7,252 nt of DNA from Methanobacteriota archaeon (GCA_016212785.1 JACRDW010000089.1:1-7252); one strand, 5' to 3'. Shown: positions 1 to 6,062, counted from the first letter of the stretch. Notes: generated by a model not told the origin, from the letters alone. Numbers and translations: made by a program.

Positions 1-1046
1 AGTAGCGCGGCAATGCCTCCAATCCCCTGCAGCCTTTCTCCAGCCTCGTGCTCGGTCGATATTATAATCGCTTCTCCCTTGGTTTTTTTTGTTTTTTCTA
101 TGAGCTCGTTAGAAGCTTCGCTTCTTCTCAGGAAAGCATCGCTTATCAGAAGCTTTTCGACGGCTCCGTATTCTAGTGCTTTTTTCACTTCCTCCAAGCC
201 GTACGTTGCAAGCATTGTATTCTTTCCTATTTCTTCGAACAGCTTCTCTACTAAATTGGTCTCCAGAGAAACCCTGCTATTTTCTACTATTCTATCAACT
301 GCACCGCGCTTGAGGACTTCCTGCACTCCCGGCCTTCCGCCCGCGCCGGTGCTTTCCAGATGGCAGATTTCTGCGATTTTTGGATGTTTTTCCTTCAGGA
401 AAGCGAGCAGATTTTCTTTTGTGAAGCCGGGACCGTTTATAATCACAGCCTTGATTTCTTCTTTCTTCAGCGTTTCGCTGATTTTGCCTGCAACCTCGCT
501 GTAAAATTCTTTCAGACTATTTTCATAGTCCTTTTCGACGCGCTTCCCTGGTACTTGAGTAGTAACCCTGACTGGAAAATCCAAGCCATATCTTCTCACG
601 AGCGCAAACTCTGCCTCCCCTTCCTCGACACTTACTATGAGCACCAGGGGCGTTTTCGCAGCCTGCTCCGCCTCTTTCAGCCTTTCAATCTCCCAGCCTT
701 TCCACTCAGCTTTTGTAACCGCAATCACGTCATTCGGCTGGACTTCTATGGTTTGATACGAGCCCAGAGAGATTATGTCTTCCGGACCGCGCTCGATTTT
801 CCCGGTGATGCGCAGGCGCATAATGTAGGGATGAAATTCTACGTTTTCAGCTCTAATATCCACTGAAATAGGCACTCGAACGCCCTTGTCTGCCCTGAGC
901 TTTTCCTCGTCCCTAATTCGTCTGTAGCTCCTTCCGGAAATCAAATCACCGGGAATAATTATATTCTTAAGGTACCATAAATCATCCAGCGTCTCTGGCT
1001 TCAGCTTTATTTTTCCTTCCTTCAAGTTTCTGTGGATTAATTTCAT
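1..1046 (-). CDS. pelA: mRNA surveillance protein pelota (archaeal Dom34), 3' end cut by window
   Basis: I translated the minus strand from the ATG at 1046-1044; the frame stays open to the window edge (348 codons). The family is usually about 350-360 residues, so only a few C-terminal residues are missing. The N-terminus (MKLIHRNLKEGKIKLKPE) and the motifs LDDLWYLKNII, NGPGFTKENLL (about residues 200-210), STGAGGRPGVQE (about 232-243), LATYGLEEVKKAL (about 278) and the end EHEAGERLQGIGGIAALL are typical of pelota. The three-domain order also fits: Sm-like N-domain, then two eRF1-like domains. As known for the family, the protein enters the empty A site of stalled ribosomes and, with ABCE1, splits them without hydrolysing the peptidyl-tRNA. 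A TATA box at 1069-1079 puts the transcript start near 1048, so the mRNA is probably almost leaderless. It is divergent from the XPF nuclease gene. Confidence 0.96.
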   Translation of the reverse strand, partial: MKLIHRNLKEGKIKLKPETLDDLWYLKNIIIPGDLISGRSYRRIRDEEKLRADKGVRVPISVDIRAENVEFHPYIMRLRITGKIERGPEDIISLGSYQTIEVQPNDVIAVTKAEWKGWEIERLKEAEQAAKTPLVLIVSVEEGEAEFALVRRYGLDFPVRVTTQVPGKRVEKDYENSLKEFYSEVAGKISETLKKEEIKAVIINGPGFTKENLLAFLKEKHPKIAEICHLESTGAGGRPGVQEVLKRGAVDRIVENSRVSLETNLVEKLFEEIGKNTMLATYGLEEVKKALEYGAVEKLLISDAFLRRSEASNELIEKTKKTKGEAIIISTEHEAGERLQGIGGIAAL

Positions 1047-1067
1047 GTATCGAATTCTGCAATACGC

Positions 1068-1080
1068 TCTTATATATCTT
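1068..1080. promoter_or_regulatory. Shared, near-palindromic TATA box between pelota (-) and the XPF nuclease gene (+)
   Basis: TTATATAT/ATATATAA reads as an archaeal TATA box on both strands. Using the usual distance of about 26 nt from box centre to start site, transcription would begin near 1048 on the minus strand (pelota ATG at 1046) and near 1100 on the plus strand (GTG at 1109). One box could therefore direct both genes. The positions are seen; the start sites are inferred. Confidence 0.6.
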
Positions 1081-1096
1081 GTTCGAATTATCTTAT

Positions 1097-1101
1097 GGTG
1101 A
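1097..1101 (+). promoter_or_regulatory. Shine-Dalgarno site (GGTGA) deciding the GTG 1109 start
   Basis: GGTGA, continued by GAAG, ends 7 nt before GTG 1109 and matches the 3' end of 16S rRNA. No comparable site precedes TTG 1079. This supports the shorter XPF protein. Confidence 0.6.
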
Positions 1102-1108
1102 GAAGAAA

Positions 1109-2203
1109 GTGTTGCTGGACGACTTCATCGGCAGCAAGCCGGTAATAGTGTACGATATGCATGAAGCAAGGACTTTCGTGGTGCGCTATCTAAAGGAATT
1201 CAAGGACGTTACGGTGATAGAGAGACCCCTTGATATCGCAGACTATCTTGTGCAGACGAGCGAGGGCACGATTGCGGTCGAGCGCAAGAGGGCGAGCGAT
1301 TTTTTAACGAGCATCTCTGACGGAAGGCTTTTCACGCAGATTGAGCACCTGCTGGAGTACGAAGATGCGAGGATAATTCTGGAAGGCGCCATTTTCACAA
1401 GCTCGAAAAGTGGCAGGTGCTACAGCATAGATACTCTGGGCAAGGTCATAAATCCCAGACGCTCTGCTCGAACGCAGCCCCGCACGATGTGGAGCACGCA
1501 GTTTTTCGTGCATCCGCATGCATTAACTTCGATATTCAAAAAAATTCAGGATATAGGCATAAAGATAATACCCACCGGCAGCGCCTATGACACCGCTGAC
1601 GTACTGAGATTCTGGGCCACCAAGAGCGAGACAAAGGAGTATCTCTCAATACGGCACAAGAAGACGAAAATTTCTGATTTGGACAAGCAGCTTTTTTTGC
1701 TTTCGGGCTTAATCGGAGTGAGCACCGTACGGGCCAGCGCCCTGCTTAAAAAATTCGGCACTCCGATGCGTGTTTTCAACGCTTTTCTCGAATATTCTCC
1801 GAAAAAATTTCCAGTCGAGGGTATAGGAGAAAAAACTGTTGCGGAAATTAAAAAGATGCTTATCACGAATCTGCTCGACGTGCAGCCGAGCAGATTAATC
1901 GAGCACGAGTTCAGAGAAGACATAGAAGAGCTTGAGGAGATTTTGCACAGAACCGAGAATGAGCTTAAAGGAAAAACAATACCCGAGCTAAAAGAAATTG
2001 CGAGACAAAAAAATATCAAAGTAACTGGCACAAAAAACGAGCTGATAAAAAGATTGCTTGACGTCATGCCCGAAAGTGAGAAAGTGAACATGCCTCTGTT
2101 CATAGAAAAATATGAGCGGCTGCTGAAGATTAAGACAGAATTCCAGAACGTGCCAGAGCATTTGCAGAAGACGTATGAAAGGTTTAAGAAGCTTGCTCCC
2201 TAA
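1109..2203 (+). CDS. xpf: XPF/ERCC4-family structure-specific nuclease with tandem HhH and C-terminal SAP motif
   Basis: A 364-residue protein if it starts at GTG 1109. I prefer this start because GGTGA lies 7 nt upstream at 1097-1101 and the TATA box near 1074 places the transcript start near 1100. The longer frame from TTG 1079 would begin inside that box. The ERCC4 catalytic signature is present: A44-D45 (usually GD), E58-R59-K60, D64, then GRLFTQ at 72-77. Residues 197-252 form a tandem helix-hairpin-helix region (GLIGVSTVRASALLKKFG, then VEGIGEKTVAEIKKM). Residues 286-318 (TIPELKEIARQKNI, then GTKNELIKRLLDV) look like a SAP DNA-binding motif. There is no helicase domain, unlike euryarchaeal Hef, and no clear C-terminal PCNA-binding box, unlike crenarchaeal XPF. 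About 60 residues separate ILEG (90-93) from IKIIPT (151-156), roughly 30 more than usual, including an Arg-rich stretch. The likely role is cleavage of branched or flap DNA in repair or fork restart. Confidence 0.93.
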   Translation: MLLDDFIGSKPVIVYDMHEARTFVVRYLKEFKDVTVIERPLDIADYLVQTSEGTIAVERKRASDFLTSISDGRLFTQIEHLLEYEDARIILEGAIFTSSKSGRCYSIDTLGKVINPRRSARTQPRTMWSTQFFVHPHALTSIFKKIQDIGIKIIPTGSAYDTADVLRFWATKSETKEYLSIRHKKTKISDLDKQLFLLSGLIGVSTVRASALLKKFGTPMRVFNAFLEYSPKKFPVEGIGEKTVAEIKKMLITNLLDVQPSRLIEHEFREDIEELEEILHRTENELKGKTIPELKEIARQKNIKVTGTKNELIKRLLDVMPESEKVNMPLFIEKYERLLKIKTEFQNVPEHLQKTYERFKKLAP

Positions 2204-4172
2204 CCTCACTCCCACCGCCGGGCAGAAGCTCCTGAATTTCCTCGAGCGCAATTCCCCTGATTTTTTCTCTGTCCTCTTCGCTGGCTTTTTCCAGCAGCCT
2301 GCTTTTAATTTTTTCTGCAATTTCCCTGCTCTTCGCTCTTCCCGGGAGAATTCTAACGAAATATTTTGCCTGCTTTTCGACTGCCGAAGTCGGACCGCCT
2401 ACAACCTTTATAATATCATCGAACTTAACTCCAACTGCAATCTCTACCCTGCCCTTGCCAAAATTTTTCTTCCCCCGAATCACAAACGCTCCCTTCACAA
2501 CGTATTCGCCGTGCTCTGCTGTTTTGCTCACCTGCCCGGGCGTAACCCAGTATACGTCCAAGCCAAAAATGTTGTGCTTCCATGCTTTAGAGTAAGAGGC
2601 AGCAAAATCAAAAGCCTCCTGCACCGTTGCTTCAGGAGTTTCCTTTCCTTCTGTCTTTATAACAACCGCGGGTGCGCCGTGAATGTCTGCATGCACGAAA
2701 ATATCGTTGCTCTGCATGTGTTTCTTTACCAGCGTTTCATTGGTCGCAGCATCCCTGCCACCGAGCATTAGGAAGCCGTCAGATGAAAAGAACCACCTGA
2801 ATTTTTCGTACCACTCCTTCTTTCTCGCTTTTCTTTTCTCCGGCTTTTTTTCTTTCAGTGCAATCGCTTCCCTGCCTCTTTCCCTAAGCCCCCTTATTTT
2901 AGCCTCGGTATCCCCTATCGACTCTTCCACCCCTGCTATCTTCGCCCCAGCTTTCTTGCTTTTTTCATAGTAGAAATTAGCATTTTGCGCTGCGTTTTTC
3001 TTGATGTCCAGTCTGACCTTACTGCCGTTCAGCTCCAGGACTAGAATACCCTCTCCTGGCAGGATTTTTTTGATCAGCTTAGCCTCCGGAATTCTCTCTT
3101 TTCCTTCCTCAATTTTTTCTGCAATTTCATTCCAGGAATGCGTCTTTCTGGCATTTGAAAGCGCGGTCAGGATATTTTCTATGCTTCCGAAGTTTGCGTA
3201 AATCAGATTTCCGAGCTGCTTATACTCTTTCTCAATCTTTCTGTATTTCTCAAGCACACGAACCTGCTCTTCCAGTCTCGCCTCAAATCTTGAGATTTCT
3301 TTTTCAAACTCCACATTTCTTAAACCTTCAACTCTCTCAATTTCGTACTTGGTGAAGTACTCGTCCACAGCCTTGTTAAAGGAATCAAATTCCTGCATTC
3401 TCTTGCCTTCGTAGATTCGGAGTTTGAAGGGCACTACATCCGCTGCTACATTGCCCTCAAAAATGATTACTGGCTTTTCCTTGCTGACTAAATTTTTTAG
3501 CTCTACCAGTGCATTAAAAAGTCTTGAAGCTTCTTCATCTGTTATCCTCTCTTTGTTCTTTTCCACGCCTGCCCTCAAGCAGAGCTCTTCGGCATACAAG
3601 CCTCCCAATCCCAGGGGCGAGGCAAGCGTTCTCACGACATCTGACTTGGATTCATTTATTATCCGCATCAGCTCATCCTTTGGAACCTCAAAGGGATTTA
3701 GCCTCTGCGGCGGATATTCGTACGCTGCCTTTCCGACCAAAGAGCGGGCTTTGAATCTCTGCGGCTTCATTACCGCAAGAATTTTGTAGTTTCTGTCGGT
3801 CAGTATAATGTTTCCTTTACCAAAAAGCTCGCCGATTAGCTTGAATTCCTCTCCAGCTTTTCTGAAAGTCAGCTCCACTATGCGGTCAAAGGCAACCTGC
3901 TTTATCTCAGTTAAAACCGCATTTTCTAAATACTTGCGAAGCGTCATTGCAAAAGTGCTGGGCTTCTCAGGACTCGGCTTTGGATACTCTGTGAGATGGA
4001 TGCGCTTTCCTGCTTCAATAACGAGCTCCTGTTTTCCGAGTTCCTTTACGTTCAGCTGAATCTTCAATTCCTGTGGAGAAACCTGGTAAACTTTATTAAT
4101 GCGAGCGTTCTCTAACTTTTGTAGCTCGCCTGCTATAGTGAGAATATCAAAACTCGACATTTCTGTTTTCAT
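2184..4172 (-). CDS. rqcH: NFACT-family ribosome quality control protein (archaeal Rqc2/NEMF/RqcH)
   Basis: A 662-residue protein from ATG 4172-4170; the frame extends 8 codons further to ATG 4196, and another ATG lies at 4160. I chose 4172 because family proteins start with an MK-x-MSSFDI-like sequence and the 4196 codon lies within promoter DNA. Numbering from 4196: NFACT-N covers about 9-290, with the conserved D17 (SSFDI) and D104-R105 (AFDRIVEL), equivalents of the Asp and Asp-Arg residues needed for tail synthesis by yeast Rqc2 and bacterial RqcH. A short HhH-like patch lies near 195-210, charged coiled-coil helices near 295-330 and 410-460, and NFACT-R (DUF814) about 464-580 with GGRDAATNE and DIFVHADIHGAP. 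The known family role is binding large subunits that retain peptidyl-tRNA after splitting and promoting C-terminal tailing of the stuck chain. The tail overlaps the XPF gene by 20 bp, in convergent orientation. Confidence 0.95.
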   Translation of the reverse strand: MKTEMSSFDILTIAGELQKLENARINKVYQVSPQELKIQLNVKELGKQELVIEAGKRIHLTEYPKPSPEKPSTFAMTLRKYLENAVLTEIKQVAFDRIVELTFRKAGEEFKLIGELFGKGNIILTDRNYKILAVMKPQRFKARSLVGKAAYEYPPQRLNPFEVPKDELMRIINESKSDVVRTLASPLGLGGLYAEELCLRAGVEKNKERITDEEASRLFNALVELKNLVSKEKPVIIFEGNVAADVVPFKLRIYEGKRMQEFDSFNKAVDEYFTKYEIERVEGLRNVEFEKEISRFEARLEEQVRVLEKYRKIEKEYKQLGNLIYANFGSIENILTALSNARKTHSWNEIAEKIEEGKERIPEAKLIKKILPGEGILVLELNGSKVRLDIKKNAAQNANFYYEKSKKAGAKIAGVEESIGDTEAKIRGLRERGREAIALKEKKPEKRKARKKEWYEKFRWFFSSDGFLMLGGRDAATNETLVKKHMQSNDIFVHADIHGAPAVVIKTEGKETPEATVQEAFDFAASYSKAWKHNIFGLDVYWVTPGQVSKTAEHGEYVVKGAFVIRGKKNFGKGRVEIAVGVKFDDIIKVVGGPTSAVEKQAKYFVRILPGRAKSREIAEKIKSRLLEKASEEDREKIRGIALEEIQELLPGGGSEVREQAS

Positions 4173-4179
4173 GGTAGAA

Positions 4180-4188
4180 TTTATATAA
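4180..4188 (+). promoter_or_regulatory. TATA box for the membrane protein-kinase-GDCCVxC operon
   Basis: TTTATATAA is a near-perfect archaeal TATA box. Its centre at 4184 predicts a transcript start near 4210, leaving about 5 nt before ATG 4215. It lies about 19 bp from the box assigned to the divergent NFACT gene, so factor binding at the two sites may compete. Confidence 0.6.
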
Positions 4189-4194
4189 GCTTGC

Positions 4195-4208
4195 ATTTAA
4201 AAATATAG
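4195..4208 (-). promoter_or_regulatory. Probable TATA box for the NFACT/rqcH gene
   Basis: On the minus strand, TATATTTTTAAA occupies 4207-4196. A centre near 4203 predicts a transcript start near 4177, about 5 nt before ATG 4172. A second possibility is the palindromic TTATATAA at 4181-4188 read on the minus strand, giving a start near 4158 and a leaderless ATG at 4160. Confidence 0.4.
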
Positions 4209-4214
4209 CCTAGT

Positions 4215-4484
4215 ATGGATAAGGAAATTGAAAGGAAGATTGGTCTGCTGCATGCGGCCGCGGGTTTTGCTGCAGGCATAATTTCAGGCTTGTATCTAAG
4301 TGAAATAAATTTAACGCTGCTGAATGTGCTCTTTTTCGGAATTATTGCTGCGTATCCATTAAGGATTCTTTCAATGAAGCTCTTTAACCTCTCTGAATTT
4401 TTACTCAAGGACTGGCTGACGAAAGGATATCTTTTATTCTTCATTGTCTGGATAATACTCTGGACCTTTGTCTATAACCTTTAA
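4215..4484 (+). CDS. Small three-helix membrane protein, EMC6-like
   Basis: An 89-residue protein with a short charged N-terminus (MDKEIERK) and three predicted membrane segments: about 11-28 (LHAAAGFAAGIISGLYL), 33-53 (LTLLNVLFFGIIAAYPLRIL) and 71-89 (YLLFFIVWIILWTFVYNL). It has no signal peptide. The N-terminus is probably cytoplasmic by charge (K3, R7, K8). Length, topology and the small-residue-rich first helix resemble archaeal EMC6-like proteins, which belong to the EMC6 family thought to work with YidC/EMC3-type insertases. This is a fold-level resemblance judged by eye, not a recognised signature. It is the first gene of a three-gene operon, with 9 nt to the next start, and is divergent from NFACT/rqcH. 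The gene is very likely real; the family is uncertain. Confidence 0.8.
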   Translation: MDKEIERKIGLLHAAAGFAAGIISGLYLSEINLTLLNVLFFGIIAAYPLRILSMKLFNLSEFLLKDWLTKGYLLFFIVWIILWTFVYNL

Positions 4485-4493
4485 AGGTGCGAT

Positions 4494-5036
4494 ATGAGAG
4501 TTATTTGCATCACCGGCATGCCGGGTGCCGGTAAAAATGAAGTCGCAAAATTTTTTGAGGAGAAGGACATTCCCATCGTGCACATGGGAGACGTTGTCAG
4601 AAAGGAAGCAAGGCGCAGGAGGCGGAGAATAACCCCTGAAAATCTCGGCAGAATTTCCCTGGAACTTCGGAAGAAATTTGGAGAAGAGGAGATTGCAAGA
4701 CGCTGCTTCGAGCGAATTGGAAAAATGAAGGGCGATGCCCTTGTAATCGAGGGGATAAGGAGTCTGGAGGAAATTGCTTTTTTCAGAAAAAAACTCAGGA
4801 ATGTCTATACTACTGCCGTGCACAGCAGCCAGAAAACGAGGTTTCTCAGGTTAAAAAAAAGAGGACGCGGCGACGATGCAAAGCGCTGGAAGGAATTTGA
4901 AGAGAGAGACTTAAGAGAGCTCGGCTACGGGATGGGAAGCGCAATTGCGCTCGCTGATTTTTTGCTCATAAACGAAGGAACATTGGGGGAGCTGCGGGAG
5001 AAGGTTAAGAGAGTCTATGAGATGGTAATGAGATGA
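4494..5036 (+). CDS. UPF0200-type P-loop nucleotide kinase-like protein
   Basis: A 180-residue protein, the usual length for this archaeal family related to the CMP/AMP and dephospho-CoA kinase superfamily. It has a P-loop at 8-15 (GMPGAGKN), with Asn where Ser or Thr usually follows the lysine; MGDVVRKEA at 31-39; an Arg run at 40-45; VIEGIRSLEE at 84-93; AVHSS at 108-112; KKRGRGDD at 121-128; and a C-terminal block ERDLRELGYGMGSAIALADF then LLINEG, strongly typical of UPF0200. The start at 4494 has AGGTG 4 nt upstream (4485-4489). It lies 9 nt after the membrane protein gene and 4 nt before the next gene, so all three are probably co-transcribed. The substrate is not known from sequence. 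A dephospho-CoA kinase label is often applied by similarity, but archaeal CoA synthesis is reported to use an unrelated GTP-dependent enzyme, so I do not assign it. Confidence 0.92.
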   Translation: MRVICITGMPGAGKNEVAKFFEEKDIPIVHMGDVVRKEARRRRRRITPENLGRISLELRKKFGEEEIARRCFERIGKMKGDALVIEGIRSLEEIAFFRKKLRNVYTTAVHSSQKTRFLRLKKRGRGDDAKRWKEFEERDLRELGYGMGSAIALADFLLINEGTLGELREKVKRVYEMVMR

Positions 5037-5040
5037 CAAA

Positions 5041-5238
5041 ATGGCAACCAAAACCAAGGCAAAATTAACCTGCCCTGAGTGCGGTTTCGTCCAAGCTGTA
5101 GAGATGCCAGCCGACGCCTGCCAATTTTTCTACAAGTGCGTCAATTGCAAAGCCGCGCTTACACCGAGAGCAGGCGACTGCTGCGTCTTTTGCTCGTATG
5201 TCGATACTCCATGCCCGCCAAAACAATCGAAAATTTAG
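5041..5238 (+). CDS. Small GDCCVxC-domain cysteine-rich protein
   Basis: A 65-residue protein with nine cysteines: C11 and C14 (CPEC), C27, C33 and C36 (KCVNC), the signature GDCCVFCSY at 46-53 (C47, C48, C51) and C58 (PCPPKQ). This matches the GDCCVxC-domain family of small zinc-ribbon-like or redox proteins, in which some members are selenoproteins. Here both central positions are ordinary cysteine codons. The first half, with two CxxC pairs, probably binds zinc; the CC motif may be redox active or bind metal. It has no signal or membrane segment, so it is cytoplasmic. It starts 4 nt after the kinase stop and probably relies on coupled translation. Its biochemical role is not established. 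Most relatives I know are bacterial, so transfer is possible. Confidence 0.88.
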   Translation: MATKTKAKLTCPECGFVQAVEMPADACQFFYKCVNCKAALTPRAGDCCVFCSYVDTPCPPKQSKI

Positions 5239-5253
5239 CGGTTACATACCGTC

Positions 5254-5745
5254 TCACCACAGCTTATTCCCTGACCAAACTCCCTCGCCCTCTGACTTTT
5301 TCGTGTAGCTCTCTGCCTGGTCGAGGTTCGCAAATTTAAGCAGCGAGCCGTAGTCTTCCAGCAGATGCTCCAGGCTGTTGAGCGCTACGTTCTGGGTGAA
5401 TCTCTTGTAGGTGTCGTATATTTCGCCTGTGAATTCCTTCAGCTTTTCTTTTACGTCAAAGAAGGTGGCTGCGTTTTTTATGCTGAATAGAAATTCCTTA
5501 TCCAAGTACCTGCAAAACTCGAAAATGAAGCTCTGGATGACGTATCTGTTTGAGTAGCTGTCCCGGTTCATTCTGGAAATCAGGTCTATGAACAATCGCA
5601 CCTGCTGCTCCACGTGCTCTTTTTCGGTTATGTCCTCAAAAAAATTGTTGTTCTTTCTCAATGAGGTAAACTCGTCTCTCCCCTTGGGGCTGGTTTCCCT
5701 CTTGTAAGCCTGAAGGGCGATTTCGAATTCTTTTTCTCCGAACAT
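5254..5745 (-). CDS. Hypothetical helical protein, family not recognised
   Basis: A 163-residue soluble protein from ATG 5745-5743 to TGA 5256-5254. GTGAG lies 3 nt upstream of the start, and upstream in-frame codons soon reach a stop with no other Met. It is charged and helix-rich throughout (for example KEHVEQQVRLFIDLISRM at 42-59 and FDVKEKLKEFTGEIYDTYKR at 96-115), with many aromatic residues and no membrane segment, signal peptide or cysteine pair. The C-terminus ends in an aromatic tail (VWSGNKLW). It converges on the GDCCVxC gene with a 15 bp gap. A TATA-like box near 5812-5818 predicts transcription from about 5789, giving a leader of about 44 nt that contains a 12-codon ORF. I do not recognise the family; the open frame, ribosome site and promoter support a real gene. 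Confidence 0.75.
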   Translation of the reverse strand: MFGEKEFEIALQAYKRETSPKGRDEFTSLRKNNNFFEDITEKEHVEQQVRLFIDLISRMNRDSYSNRYVIQSFIFEFCRYLDKEFLFSIKNAATFFDVKEKLKEFTGEIYDTYKRFTQNVALNSLEHLLEDYGSLLKFANLDQAESYTKKSEGEGVWSGNKLW

Positions 5746-5811
5746 ATTCTCACACTTCCTTTGGTTTACTTTTCTGTTTTACCTCCATCGCACAAATTCA
5801 TAGGCATATTC

Positions 5812-5818
5812 ATATAAC
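5812..5818 (-). promoter_or_regulatory. TATA-like box for the 5254-5745 gene
   Basis: GTTATAT on the minus strand, centred near 5815, predicts a start near 5789. That is adjacent to an ATG at 5788 that opens a 12-codon ORF (MEVKQKSKPKEV, stop at 5752-5750) ending 4 nt before the main start at 5745. Confidence 0.35.
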
Positions 5819-6047
5819 TTACTTATGCTGGAATAAAACTTGTTATAATCGCCTCTTTAAATGTTTTTGTTTCGAATGGTAATGATCGCATTTTTTTGAT
5901 TTCATTAATAAAGGAGATACAGAGAAGGATATCACTCATTTATCGCTGCCTCGTACTCTTTTTTAACAGCTTTCTTTATAAAAATTTATCTAGGCTATGA
6001 AATAATAGTTTGTGATGGATAGAGCGTTAATAGGACAATCGAGATAG

Positions 6048-6062
6048 AAAAAAGTTTATAAA
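6048..6062 (+). promoter_or_regulatory. Strong BRE/TATA promoter for a leaderless mRNA
   Basis: An A-rich BRE-like run (AAAAAAG, about 6048-6054) followed by TTTATAAA at 6055-6062. The centre near 6058 predicts a transcript start at about 6084, exactly the ATG of the downstream gene. This makes the ATG at 6084, not the upstream TTG at 6066, the likely start. Confidence 0.65.

Noticed and set aside
13..866. Long plus-strand open frames opposite pelota
   Set aside because: They are antisense to an unambiguous pelota gene, rich in Ser/Phe/Leu as expected for the reverse of Lys/Glu-rich coding sequence, and have no recognisable domain or ribosome site.
1440..1500. Compensated frameshift as the cause of the odd Arg-rich XPF segment
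   Set aside because: I translated the +1 alternative frame; it is open but does not restore a family-like sequence, so an insertion is the simpler reading. It is not fully excluded.
1585..2103. 172-codon minus-strand frame inside the XPF gene
   Set aside because: It lies opposite the HhH and SAP region of the nuclease and has the Ser/Phe/Ile-rich composition of a mirror frame.
2175..4059. Several plus-strand open frames opposite the NFACT gene
   Set aside because: The minus-strand NFACT protein is continuous and well conserved across the whole stretch; the opposite frames have antisense-type composition and no motifs.
4434..4823. 129-codon minus-strand frame opposite the kinase-like gene
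   Set aside because: It covers the conserved P-loop region of the UPF0200 gene in antisense and shows no domain of its own.
5178..5195. Selenocysteine in the GDCCVxC protein
   Set aside because: The motif cysteines are encoded by TGC or TGT, with no in-frame TGA before the TAG at 5236.
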